Assembly: GCF_900496995.4 (NCBI RefSeq) | Contig: NC_044018.1 | Span: forward strand, 30,461,825 to 30,525,824 | Origin: Aquila chrysaetos chrysaetos | Taxonomy: Eukaryota > Chordata > Aves > Accipitriformes > Accipitridae | DNA length: 64,000 nucleotides | Direction of reading: 5' to 3' | Part shown: in pieces, positions 48,401 through 61,600 of the stretch | Numbering within the stretch: the stretch's first letter is position 1 | Layout of the letters: every line of letters starts with the position of its first letter | Made by a program: the position numbers and the translations under genes | Notes under the pieces: model-generated | Seen by the model: only the letters and a program-made list of their open reading frames with translations | Database searches by the model: none | What the model was told of the DNA's origin: nothing

Positions 48401-51400
48401 GCCTTTTAGGATGCCTTTCCAGAACTCCAGATTCATCAGTGGGTTTTGTTAACAAAGGCTTTCCCTGCAAGTCACAGGGAACCTCACTCTTTCAGGAGTG
48501 CTCTGGGAATTTCAGTGTCTGCCCTTCTGCTTCTAGAGCACCAAGTGAAATAAGAGATACAGAAATCAGGCAGGGGCAGTTTCTAAGCCAGTTTGGCAGG
48601 ACTTATTTTAAACCTCTGAAATTTAAGGAAGATCTTGCCATTTCCCTGTAGACATTAATTTACAACAAAGGTTCGTTAACAGCTTTAGAGCAAGAGCTGC
48701 GTCCTTCACTGTGAACCTGCACAGATCCATGAATAGCAGGCTGTGATCTCTGAACAGTGTTCTAGGTAAATCTGCCAGGGTAGAGATCAGGCAGCTACAA
48801 GCTGCGAGAACAGCCATACATGTTGCACTGTCAGCTGCAACAGGGGGACCGTCAAGACATAGAAGTCTTTCTTGTTAACAGAGCAAAACCAAAGGTTTCA
48901 GATAAATATGACTTCAAAGTTATCGGCAGCATCCAACCAAAAGCCCTGAAAGTATATATAAAGCAACACTCTGTAAAACTGCTGATCTAACTCTAATCAT
49001 TCACGTGTCGGAGGCTCCACGTGTGTGGAGGAAGGACTTAAAACTCATCCCCTGTGCACAGATGGAGAAAGTTTTGTGAGGTACTTGATTTACCTTCCGT
49101 GGCAGAATTCCTCCCTAAGTGGCAAAGAGGCAGGGCTGGGCTGGTTTTACTCTTTTCAGGGAGATGTTCCCAATGGCCCATCTTTTCCCCTTCCTCTTCT
49201 ATGGTTTAAAATGTCGTTCTTCGAGGCCCAAGAGCTGCTGCCATGTAGGAGTCATAAGGTCAGACAGGACAGATCTAATCACAGCGGGGGTGGGGGAGGA
49301 AGGGAAGGAAAAATGAGCATGGCAAAAAAAAGAGGTGGAAGGCTGTGCCCAGCCCTTCACCCCCTCTCAGGGCCCCGATGAAGACACCTCTCTTCCTCCA
49401 CACACAAACCCAGGCTTTCAGCCACACAGAAGAGAAACCTGCATTTCCTGAAGAGCCTTTACAACTCTCCTAAGAAGCCGAATAACCTGTGCAGAAACCA
49501 TTGAGCGCCTGCAACACAAGCCCCATACGCCTCCAACACAGATACATGTTCCCCTGGGGACAAGGGTCTGAAGTCAGTCACGAGAACAGAGAACCACCAC
49601 CACATCTCAGACCACTCCTTACCTTGTTTTCCAACCCCATAAAAAATTACTCTGCCTTGCCTTTTTTTAAATTTAAATGGGAAGAATAAGGGTCCCTCTG
49701 GAGGCCCCAGCCAGTCTTAGAAAGCCCTCACGCATCCCAGGCTTCCCCAACAGGCTGAACACGACCAAGCCGGTGATCTAAACATTGGTTGCCTCCCTGC
49801 GGCACTTCGCTTTGGAAATTCCAGCCCTTGGCCAGGACTCTGCTCGCCTCAAACCCCCACCTCGCTTGGCCGGGATCGAAGCTGGGACGAGAGGCTCTTC
49901 CAGCAGGATCGCTGCACAGCAGGCACGCACCGCGCGCAGGGAAAGAAATATTTGCCCAGTAGGTAAAGTCTCAGCTTTTAAGTTATGCAATCCTGCTAAA
50001 AATAGTTTCCCCAAATGCCACCTTAAGATCTTCTGACAGAAATCCAAGTTTTTCTTGCAACTCCTCTGCTCGCTCTAGCGTTGCAAAAATTGACAGCAGG
50101 GAAGCCTGAATTGGAAAAACTGCTTTGGTTTTATCTGCTGGTCTCGGCAACAAGGATAAAACCAGCTCAGAAACACCCCTGGACGTTACCACTGTGCTGA
50201 ACCGGCCATGATGAACACCCAGCCCCCGAAGCTCCCACAGGCAGCTTTACTGTTATTATAACAAAAAGGTTTATCAGATGCTGTTGCATTTTTGGACATT
50301 TTTACATTTATCACTTAAAACTGTATTAAAAAAAGACTAAGGCCCTTCCTGCTTCCTGTAAGACGAGACGCCACCGAGCTCAGGTGCTTACAGCTGAGAC
50401 GAGCAGCAGAACACGGCCTGCTTTGTGAAACCTCGTAGTGAATAAAGCCTTATCCCATTTAATTACCAACTTCCCTCTGCTCCCTATCCTCCCCAAACAC
50501 ACAGATAGGCTGCGTGATGTGTTCTGAAGGTCAAGCCTCCAAGAACGGGGAAGCTGCGCGTGTTCCCCACATTCCTTTGTCGTGAGCGACGGGTGCTCTC
50601 CTTCCACGGCTGCTTCGTGCAGGGGATTCCCCACTCCTTGCCCAGGAGCATCCCGGCCCCGCTGGGGATCAGGATGCCTGAATCCTCACCGCACTACAGC
50701 AGCACCCAGAGGCTGCAAATAATTTGTCAGCGGAGCAACTTTCAACCCAATTAAAGTCTTTCCTGCAAAAGCGACCAGAAGAGGAACTGCCGCTGAAGTC
50801 CAGGAGTATTTATGACACTGCATCATCAGGTGGAACCAGCACCGTCGCAGGCCACGGTGGTTGGGGTTTATTTTTTTTCCTCCACCTTTTCGGCCACCAT
50901 TTAGCAACATGCCAGCCAAGCCCTGCAAGCGCGTCCGAGCCCACTCGGGCTCCAGCAGCTGGGGACACACACACAGGGAGGGCAGGACAGGACAGACGTA
51001 CAGGAGGGCAGGACACGCCACCAGAGACCGAAGCCAGGAGATTCTCCCCTAGACCAAGGCTCAGCCAGGCTGGGACAGACGGGCTCCGGCAGCACAAAGA
51101 CCCCGCCGCACCGTGGGCCATACCCCCCTCTCGGGGCTCCTTCCTCCCCATCGCTTCCCCCCCCCCACGGTCTCGGTGGGGTTTCACGCCCCCCCCCGCC
51201 AGCTCCCCCCCCCCCCACCCCCCCGCCGGGCCCGATCTCCACCGCACGAGCACCGGGCTCCTGCCAGCCCGGACCCGGCATCCACGACCCCCCCGCGACC
51301 CAGCCCAGGGCCGCAGCGGCCCTCAAGACCCTTCCCCGAGACCCGGGTAACCCCCCCCGGCCCCCCGCCACCTCCCCGCTCCCACCCCACCGCTCTCGGT

Positions 51401-51590
51401 GCTGCCGGGGCCGCATCGCCTCCCCCCCCCCCCAGGGCACCCCCCGGCCCCACCGGGCTGCCCCCCCCCCCGCCACCCCGCAGAGCCCGATTCCTTCCCC
51501 GGGGGGGTCCCCAGCCCCCCCCGGTCCCGCAGCCGCCCCACGGCCCCCCTCACCCCCGCAGCCCCCCAGTCCGGCCCCGGTCTCACGTAC
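36418..51590 (-). other. RNF41 first intron, 15 kb, no gene seen
   Basis: Bounded by the acceptor at 36418-36420 (CAG on minus) and the donor at 51589-51590. Read on both strands: only short, non-homologous open frames, simple tracts (for example 18 G at 46207-46224, A runs near 42065 and 45055) and an AT-rich part near 44.5-45.2 kb. No CR1, LTR or SINE hallmark and no tRNA were recognised. Composition is clearly more balanced than in the gene-dense parts. Confidence 0.55.
46207..46224 (+). repeat. G18 homopolymer followed by GT repeat
   Basis: 18 G then TGTGTGT inside the RNF41 first intron, isolated in ordinary-composition sequence. Confidence 0.8.
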
Positions 51591-51699
51591 CGCCTGCCGC
51601 CCGGGCCCGGGCCGGCTCCGGGACGCCGCGGGGCTCAGGGGCGGCCGCGGCCTCCACCGCCTCCCCCCACCCGGCCCCGCCGCGCTGCTACGCAACCCC

Positions 51700-53446
<1,747 letters not shown>

Positions 53447-53794
53447 CGGGCCAGGACCCCCCCACGGCCCCCAGCACGGTCTGCTGGGGGGGGGGTCAGC
53501 AGCCCCCCGGCTCCTGCCCCCGGCCCTGAGCAGCCCCCGGGTCAAGGAGGAGGGGGCCGGGCCCCGCTGCCCCCCGCTCACGTGCCTCCAGGGAGGAGGG
53601 GGGTGGCCCGGGACCCCCATCTTGGGCCGGCTGGGCTCAGGGGTCCCGGGCAGGATGGGGCTGAGCCGCATGGCCGCTGCCCAGCAGCCCCCGGGGCCGG
53701 GGGTCCGCAGCCCCCCCCCGGCCCGCGCCCCCCGCACCCAACCGCTGCCTGCCCGCGCCAAGGCAGGTGGCCAGGACCTGTCGGGGCGGGTGGT

Positions 53795-53800
53795 AATAAA
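53795..53800 (+). terminator. NABP2 poly(A) signal
   Basis: AATAAA 348 bases after the stop, followed by a pyrimidine/GT-rich stretch. Confidence 0.85.
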
Positions 53801-53829
53801 GGTTGACCTCCTGCCTGCGCCTTGCCTGC

Positions 53830-55043
53830 TCCCTGCCCGCGGCCCCGGCCCTGTCGCGGGGGGCCCGGACCCCCCTCGCGCTTTAAGGCCCTCCCCGCGC
53901 AGCCCCTCCCGGCACCAGGGCTGGCTGGGAGCAGCGCCTGGGTGACCCTTGGCCCCCCCAGTTCGGGCGCAGCAGACGGCGCGGCCGCGGCACGGGGACG
54001 GGGGCCGGTCAGCAGCGAGTCCCCTGGCCCCCGCGATCGGCACAGCACGGCCCCAGGTGAGCCCCTGGGGTGGGGGGCACAGGATGGGTGCTGTGGGGCC
54101 ACGGGTGATGCCGGCACTGCACCCAGCACGACGACCGACGGGATGATGCCGGCGACCACGAGACCCACCTCGGCGGAAGGGGGTCAGCCCCGGTGAAGCT
54201 GGGGGGCACCCGTGGGACCTGGTGCCATGGTGGGGATGACAGCGGGGCGCCAGCTCCCGGAGTCATGGGATTTTCCTGGTCCCATGGCATCGGCAAGTCC
54301 CACGTGGAAAGAGAGGACGTGCCCCACCGCCGTGCCGCCGTCCCACCTGCGGTTTGGTGTTTCCCATCGCTATGCAGGGCTCTTCCTGCGTCCCCGGCAG
54401 CGGGGTGGGAGCTGGGGGGGGACGACATGGCCGTGCCAGGCGGGGTTGCAGGGGGGTGCGTCGTGGGCAAGGGCGGGTGGAGTGGGGGTGCGAGCGCCCT
54501 GCTGGGGGGTGCCGCTGGCGTTATCTCCCCGCCCGGTGAAACATTAACTCCAACACAAAAGCTGCCCCAGTTGCAAAACCTCCCCTCAAGGACGAGTGGC
54601 ACCGTGTCCCCCCAGCGTTGTCCCCACACACACACATCCCCCCATTGCCCACCCTGAGGACCCCAGTCCCGTGGGGGGCGCAGGGACAGCATCTGGCCCT
54701 GCCCGGCCCCCCCCAGCCCCGCTCCCCGGTGGGTGTCCCTGAGCCCTGGCGCAGGGACACGTGTGCCCAGGCCGTGACCCTGATGCCGCCTGTTGATTTC
54801 CAGCTGTCCCTGCGGACGGACGGACGGACGGACGGGCAGCGGGAGGGTGCGTACCCGGGGCTGCCCGGAGGGACCCCCGCGTCCTGGGAGGGACCCACGG
54901 GCACCGGGCTCTGCGCCCCACAGTGCCGGGAGGGGGCGGGGGACCTGGGGACACTGCAGCTCCCGCCGCCCTCACGCCGGCGTCCCCCCTCTCCCCCAGC
55001 TCTGCCGGGGACCCCCAGTTTGCCGCCTGCGGGATCCGGCCCC
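53830..55043 (+). other. NABP2-SLC39A5 intergenic region and probable SLC39A5 5' UTR
   Basis: No conserved reading. Holds a (GGAC)n tract at about 54813-54834 and possible non-coding exon borders (for example an acceptor CAG at 54801-54803). SLC39A5 transcription start cannot be placed. Confidence 0.5.
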
Positions 55044-58000
55044 ATGGGCCCCCGTGGGCTCCTCCTGGGCATCCTGGGGCTGCTGGCTCTGGGGGCCGGG
55101 GGGGGGACCGGGACCGCTGCCCGAGGACGCGGCGCAGGAGCACGGCTACTACCTGCAGCAGCTCTTCGGGCAGTACGGGGCCAACGGGACGCTGCCCTTC
55201 GAGGGGCTGGCGCGGCTGCTGGGCAGCCTGGGGCTGGGACGGGTGCAGGTGGTGCAGATCCAGCACGAGGAGCTGGGCCACGGCCACGTCAGCCACCTCG
55301 ACCTGCTGGAGGTGCAGGAGGAGAAGCACCGGCACCGGCACCCCGTCTGGGAACACGGCGAGGACACGGCACCCAGTGCCCCGCCACCCACCCGTACCCC
55401 CAGGTACCCCTGCGTCCCCCTCGCCCGCTCCCAGGGGGCTGCCCCCCCACCCGGGCATGATTTTGGGGAGGGGGGCTTATCCACGCTCGTGTGTCGTTCC
55501 CCCCAGCCCCCGGCCCTCCCAGACAAAAAGCTGGACGAAGCCGGTGCCCGCCAAGCCCCCCGGTGCCGGGGCCACCCCTGGGAACCGTGGGGCCCCCCCC
55601 CCCCCCCGGCGGGACCAGCCTGGCCTGAGCCTGCTGGGGAGGATGCTGGGCTTGGAGCACTCCAGCACCGACCACCCCCACGACGATGTGAGCAGGGCTG
55701 GGGGGGTGTCACACGCTGGGATCCCCCAGGGAGCCCCAGCTGCTCCTCGTCCCCCAGTGGGACCCAGGAGCCCCAGCTCCACCACTGCTGCTCACTGCTG
55801 CCCCCCCCCCCCCCCCCCCCCCCCCGCCAGTGCCTCAATGTCACCCAGCTGCTGGTGAATTTTGGGCTGGACTCGGTGTCCCAGCTGACGCCGGAGCAGT
55901 TCACCCTCCTTTGCCCAGCCCTGCTCTACCAGATCGACAGCCGTGTCTGCATCCAGCACAGCGATGAGGTGACACTGCCTCCCCCGGGGGGGGCCCTGTG
56001 GCCAGGTAACCCCAACCTGGGGCCCCTCCCTGGCCCCCAGCCCCAGGCCATCCGTCCCTGGATCCCCTGTCCCTGCAGCCCCATCCCCAGGTCCCCCATC
56101 AGCCGGTCCCCAGGTCTCACATCGCTCCATCCCCATCCCCAGGTACCCCAGTGGCTGGTCCCCGTGTCCCCCATCTCTACAGCCCCATCCCTGGCTCCCC
56201 CATCGTCTGGTCCCATGGCCACTCACCCTGAGCCCCTTGTCCCCATCAGCTGGACCCTGTGGACCCTGTCCCTGCATCCCCATCCCTGGCTCCTCCATCA
56301 TCAGCTCTCCAGGTCCCCCGTCCCTTCAGCACCATTCCTGGATCCCGCCAGCGTCTGGTCCCCATGTCCCCAGTCCCTGCCACCCCATCCCTGCATTGAC
56401 CACTCCTGCATCCCCGAGTGCCCTCATCCCCAGGTTCCCATCACCCCACATCCCCAGTCCCGAGGTCCCCATCCCTGCATCCCCAAGGACCCCCACCCCT
56501 GGGTCCTGCACCCTCCTGCCCCGGCCGTGCCCGTCTCACCCACCTCGCAGCACTGGGCTGGGGGCTCCTGGCCGTCACCTTCATCAGCCTGCCCTCTGCC
56601 CTGGCCGTCCTCCTCATCCCGCTGCTGAGCCACAGCTTCTTCCACTCGCTGCTGGCCTTCCTGGTGGCACTGGCCGTGGGGACGCTCTGCGGGGACGCCC
56701 TGCTCCACCTCTGGCCCCACGTAGGTACCCCTGCCCCGGTGGGCTGGAGGTGGCACGAGGCACCCGAGGGGGACCGGGGCATTCAGGTCCCCTGAGCCGA
56801 CGGGTCACCCGTGTCCAGGCGCAGGGGAAGCACCAGGAGACGCCGGCGGAGCCGGGGGCCGCGGTGCTGCAGGGGCTGGCGGTGCTGGGGGGCATCTACC
56901 TGCTCTTCCTGGTGGAGCTGCTCCTGGGGATGCTACAGCGGAGCCGGGACGCCACAGTGAGAGCCACGGGCGCTGTGGAGGGTGCAGGGCTGCCACCAGG
57001 TCCAGCATCGCACCCAGTGCCTCTGTCTTCCTCAGGGACACTCCCCTGGAGAGGCCTCTGACGTGGCCACGGGGGTCTTGGCATTGTCACAAGGCGGTAA
57101 GACCCCCTCGAACACCGCAGTGCCTGCGGTCCCCGGCCCCGGCACCCACCCCGCATCTCTTCTGCTGCAGGGGCTGAGCTGCGACACCTGACGGCACCGG
57201 AGCCAGAGCTGGAGCTCAAGCCCCACGGATACCCCCACGGACACTCCCATGGACACTCCCATGGCCCCACGCCGCCCCCCAGCCCCAGGGCCACTGATGT
57301 TGTCTGGATGGTGGTGCTGGGGGACGGGATCCACAACCTGACAGACGGGCTGGCCATCGGTGAGGGGCGCGGGGAGGTGGAAATGGAGGGACAGGGACAC
57401 ACAGGGACAAGGGGTGCAGAGGGACAGGGGTGCACGGTGCATTGGGGCACAGGGACAAAGGGTGCACGGTGCATTGGGGCACAGGGACAAGGCGTGCAGA
57501 GGGACAGGGGTACAGAGGGACAGGGGTGCACGGTGCATTGGGGCACAGGGACCAGGGGTGCAGAGGGACAGGGTTGCACAGTGCATTGGGGCACAGGGAC
57601 AAGGGGTGCAGAGGGACAGGGGTGCACGGTGCATTGGGGCACAGGGTCTGCGCAGGTCCGGGGCGAAGGACCCTCTTCCCGCAGGTGCTGCCTTCTCCCA
57701 CAGCCTCTCCAGCGGCCTCAGCACGGCGCTGGCCGTGCTCTGCCACGAGCTGCCCCATGAGCTGGGTACGTGCCTGCCCCCCACCCCAGCCATGGCAGCC
57801 CCCACGGCCACCCCAGCCACCCACCCTCCTCTCGCCACAGGTGACCTGGCGGTGCTGCTGCAGGCCGGCACGGCCCCCCGCACCATCCTGCTCCTCAACC
57901 TGCTCTCGGCCCTGCTCTCCTGCCTGGGGGCGGTGGCGGGGGCGGCCGTGGGGCAGAGCGCATCCCACCTCACCCCCTGGATCCTCACCGCCACCGCCGG

Positions 58001-58260
58001 CATCTTCCTCTACGTGGCCCTGGCTGACATGGTAAGGGGGTGGACGGGGGGTGGGCGGCCACGGGGCTGGGCTTCGCGCCGGCCCCGCTGAGCCCCCCGC
58101 TCTGCCCCAGCTCCCCGAGGCGCTGCGGGGTGCCGAGGGCCCCGGCGAGGGCACCTGGGGCCGCTTGCTCCTGCAGAACGTGGGGTTCCTGCTGGGCAGC
58201 GGCATCATGCTGGGCATCGCCCTGGCCGAGGGACATGTCCGCGCCTGGCTGCAGCCCTGA
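55044..58260 (+). CDS. SLC39A5: Zinc transporter ZIP5; leader out of frame by one homopolymer base
   Basis: Ten coding exons: 55044-55403, 55507-55687, 55831-56005, 56551-56720, 56819-56956, 57036-57096, 57171-57359, 57685-57765, 57841-58031, 58111-58260. ZIP5 imports zinc across basolateral membranes of gut, pancreas and liver cells. After a leader (MGPRGLLLGILGLLALGAG) comes the extracellular domain (HGYYLQQLFGQYGANGTLPF; CLNVTQLLVNFGL; CPALLYQIDSRVC). The membrane domain has a His-rich loop (GHSHGHSHG) and the two metal-site helices HNLTDGLAIG and HELPHELGD. The exon lengths sum to 1696, one too many, and the leader and ectodomain frames differ by one base around the G9 run at 55098-55106; with eight G the protein has 564 residues. 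The donor of exon 3 at 56006 is chosen over 55969 because only it keeps frame into exon 4. Confidence 0.93.
55801..55825 (+). repeat. 25-base C tract ahead of SLC39A5 exon 3
   Basis: 25 consecutive C followed by GCCAG, the acceptor of exon 3 (55828-55830); it is the polypyrimidine tract. Confidence 0.9.
56010..56540 (+). repeat. C-rich degenerate repeat in SLC39A5 intron 3
   Basis: Recurring CCCCATCCC(C)AGGTCCC-type modules of about 15-45 bases through the whole intron. Many contain AG/GT and could act as false splice sites. Confidence 0.6.
57385..57647 (+). repeat. 16/48-bp modular minisatellite in SLC39A5 intron 7
   Basis: Built from 16-bp modules GCACGGTGCATTGGGG, CACAGGGACAAGGGGT and GCAGAGGGACAGGGGT. 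Successive repeats measure 48, 32, 64, 48 and 48 bases, all multiples of 16. Copies are nearly identical, suggesting recent or ongoing turnover. Confidence 0.85.
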
Positions 58261-58667
58261 GCGGCACCGGGGCTCGGCCCTGCTCGCTCCCACCGCCGAC
58301 CGGAGCGAGGAACCGCGGCCGGAGCCGGCAGCGGCCAAGCTGGAAGGACGGCAGGATGGCGGGAGCCCCAAACGTGCCCTCAAGACTGGACTTTCTCCCC
58401 TCCTGTGAGACCCCCAGCGGCTTCTACCATCCCCGGGAGTCTCCATGGCTCAGCCCCTCCATCCCTGCGGGGAGGGGACATGGGGTCCCCTTGCCACCCC
58501 ATGTCCTCTCCCGGGGGACGGGGGCACCCGGCGCTCCCCGGGGTGGGATAGCAATGGGGTGCTCGCACGCCCGGCTCCGGGGGCAAGGTCGAGCGCGTTT
58601 CCCCTTCCCACTCCCCCTGGAGCAGCCGTTAGTGGAGAAAGGACGACAGGACATAGAAGCAATAGCA

Positions 58668-58677
58668 TTTTAATAAA
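58668..58677. terminator. Overlapping poly(A) signals for SLC39A5 (+) and ANKRD52 (-)
   Basis: The sequence TTTTAATAAA gives AATAAA on plus (58672-58677) and ATTAAA on minus (58669-58674). On minus it follows AT-rich, UTR-like sequence. On plus it is the first AATAAA after the SLC39A5 stop. Confidence 0.55.
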
Positions 58678-61600
58678 CATAATTGATTCAAAGCCACAAT
58701 ATGAATAACAGGACTTGGTCGCAGCTTACATTGTATAAAATAGATCAAGTCTGAATGCTTTTTTCTTTTTTTTTTTTTCCTTTTTATTTTTTTATTTCTT
58801 TTTAGTTCCTTTTCCCCCCTCCCTCCCCGAAGGTGATGCAGGATTTCTGAAAATACATATATGGAACATCCGAGACAAAAGTAACCGCTCACTAGGCTCA
58901 GGCGGGGGTGAGGAGGAGGCTGACAGGATAGCGTCTGCGCTGCGGGGACGGATGGCTTGTTGGGCTGATTTCCTTCTTCTCCTACCTATCGCCTCATATT
59001 CGCTCCCTAGAACCGCGAGGGGGTTGAACAGCTTTCTGTTTCCCTTGCACGACACGAAGGGATTTTGCTCACTCCAATTTCCTCTACCCAGAGACGTGTG
59101 CTTCACGGGTCAGGACTGATTTTGGGGCTCTCTGGGGCGCCTGCTCTCAGGAGAAGGGCGAGAAACCAGCAAGCTCAGGGGGACATGGCTCAGTTTGCCC
59201 ACCAAGGCACCCGGCACCTCGAGGCCGCCATGACGGCCCCGGGGGGATTTCATACTTTTTTTTCCCTATTTTTAAATTGCACATCAAAACTCTACCCTAC
59301 TTGCGGCGGGTCTCCACGGGGCAGGCGTGCAGGGGGGTGCAAGGGGCTGGGAGCCCCCGCCCCCCCCCCAGGAGCAGAGCCCTTCTCACCCCGCCAGGCC
59401 ATGCGCTTGTGCTTTGAACCAGTGGTTGAAGGAAAAAGCACCTACAGAGGGGAGGGAGATGCCTGAACTGCCAACGCGGCAGCACCGGGACCTGCACCGC
59501 GGGCACCGCGGGACGGAGCGCAGACCCTGCCTCCGCCGGGTCTCGGATGGGGACGGTGCCGATGGCGCTCGCCACGGGGACGCTCGGGCACCGACCGCTC
59601 TAGCTGGCACCTCTCCCTCCCTGCCCAAGTACGAAGGCATCCATGTTAAAGGTCCCCAGCAAGAACGACTGCCAATTAAGGCCCCGCCGCTGACGAACAA
59701 CAGGACGGCCGCACGCTGGTTTTTGCTCAGCAGGTTCCACATTTCAGTGCACTGGAGGGGAACGAAGCCGGGGAGTTAAAGTAAAAATACCTTCAGAGGA
59801 GATGAAGCAGCTGCTACACACGGACGCGCGGGCAAATGACGAGCACGCGGGGCCGGCACACGCCGAGCACGCCAGGCCAGCGCGAGGGGCTCGCGAGGGG
59901 CCGCTCTCCCCCTCGACCCACTCCTTGCTGGGAGCAGGGCGCTTGCCCATTGCAGGCAGAGCCAGGCAGAGCCCAGCCGCTCCTGCCCTCACTCAGCCGC
60001 GCTCACTACACGCGGCGCCGTCTTGGTCCGGCGCTGAGGCTGCGGGTCTGAGAGGCGCGAAAGCGTTTCCCCAGGTCTGTGCCCCAGCCCGGTTATTGCC
60101 AGAGGTAGGTGTGAACAGTGCAGAGAAGACACAAATTAAAGCAGCTCTTCATTATCTAACCACCCCACAAACGAATCTAAAGAGACTCTCCCATCCCATG
60201 CTGGTTCTTCCCACAGCTGGCGCGGCACAGGGCAAAGAGATGATCGGGGCACCCCATCCCTGGTCTGGTCTCGCACCACTGCTCAGGCTGCACAGAGCAG
60301 ATGGATCTGGGAGAGGAACCAGCTCAGCCCCTGTCCCCAGGGAACGACACTCTCCGCTCCCTGCAAAGGTCTGAAAAAGCCAAAAAACCAGCGCCAGGGA
60401 CTGGAGTGTCCAAGGCCCCGGGTGGTGCCCAAGGGTCTGGGGTCCAGCCAGCCCCAGGGACGGTCACACCACAGGCGGGCGAATGTCCCCGCAGCTGCCC
60501 CAGTCCTGGCCCTGCAGGGAGCAAGGGTGGGCTTTTGTACCCACAAGGGGAACTGCGGATTCCCAGGAGCGGCTCTGCCAAGCACCAGCGCCCGCTCCCC
60601 GTGTTTGGCATATCTGCAGCTGGACTGGGAGATGCCCAAGACCCCTCCCCATCCCATCGCCATCACCTGCGCTGGATACCCACAAGGGGATGGGCAAACG
60701 GGCAGAGGACCCTCCGCTGCCTCCTGGGACAGCCTGAAATATGGTCTGAGAGGGATGTTAACAGGCGTCAAACCTGGACCGGCCGGCGGGACGGTCTGAA
60801 AGGCTGCAGGTTGCCCAGTCCGAGACCCAACTGCAGTGAGGAAGGGGGGAGCCCAAGCCCTTCGTTACCAACCTGTGCTTCCCTGACACAGGACAGGCGA
60901 GAAATGAAGCAAATCTCCATAAACTCCCCTTCCATGTGTATCGAGGAGGAAAAGGGAAGGGAAGGACCTACCGAATGACTTTAAACGGACTTTGAAAGGC
61001 GTCTTCGAGGACTCGGAAATCTTTAAAGCTAAGAGAGCGCCTGCTGAGACACAGCACGTGTGTGCCCACGGACATACGAACCTGCGTGCCTAACACCCAG
61101 GCTCCTGACCCCAGAGACGGTGCGGAACACCAGGCACTGGGAGCCAGGAGGTCTCTGACCGGCAGCACTGCACCCTCCTGCAGACAGACACTCTTTCTTA
61201 ACGCCCAGCCCTGCCCTAACGCCAGCTCACAGCTTGCTGCTCTGAGCTCACACTAAATCCCAGCCCATGACAGAATCCAGCCCGACGCCTGCAGCATTTA
61301 ACAAGATTTCCCAGACACCAACAGGTTTGGAAAGAGCGGGGAAGCATTGCAAAGCCCAGCCACCTCCTCCACTGTGAGTCTGGCAGCTCCCTGCCCAGTC
61401 CCTGCTCTGCCGTGCTGGGATGGAGTTGGAGATCCGCCGGGAGAGGCTCTGGCCTGAAGCTGGCTCTTGTGGCTCTTGCCACTGAGGACAGGAGCCTCAG
61501 CAGGTTTGAGGCGCACAGGAGAGGGAACAAACACAAGCTGACGGGAAAAACTGAGGGGTCAAAGGGAAATTCAGATCTGTTGGAGGAGAAGGAACTGGCA

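Noticed and set aside
36418-51590. Possible CR1, SINE or LTR copies in the RNF41 first intron
   Set aside because: No CR1 3' end, no tRNA-like head with A/B boxes, no terminal repeats or reverse-transcriptase reading seen; short A runs alone are not enough.
55969-55974. GT at 55969 as donor of SLC39A5 exon 3
   Set aside because: It leaves phase 0 and would put the next exon out of its membrane-segment frame; the donor at 56006 gives phase 1 and a reading through APPG-like sequence into the first membrane helix.
57032-58217. Minus-strand open frames reading PSAPLVPVPQCTVHPCP repeats
   Set aside because: Translation of the 48-base minisatellite (48 is divisible by three, so the frame stays open); no start context or homologue.
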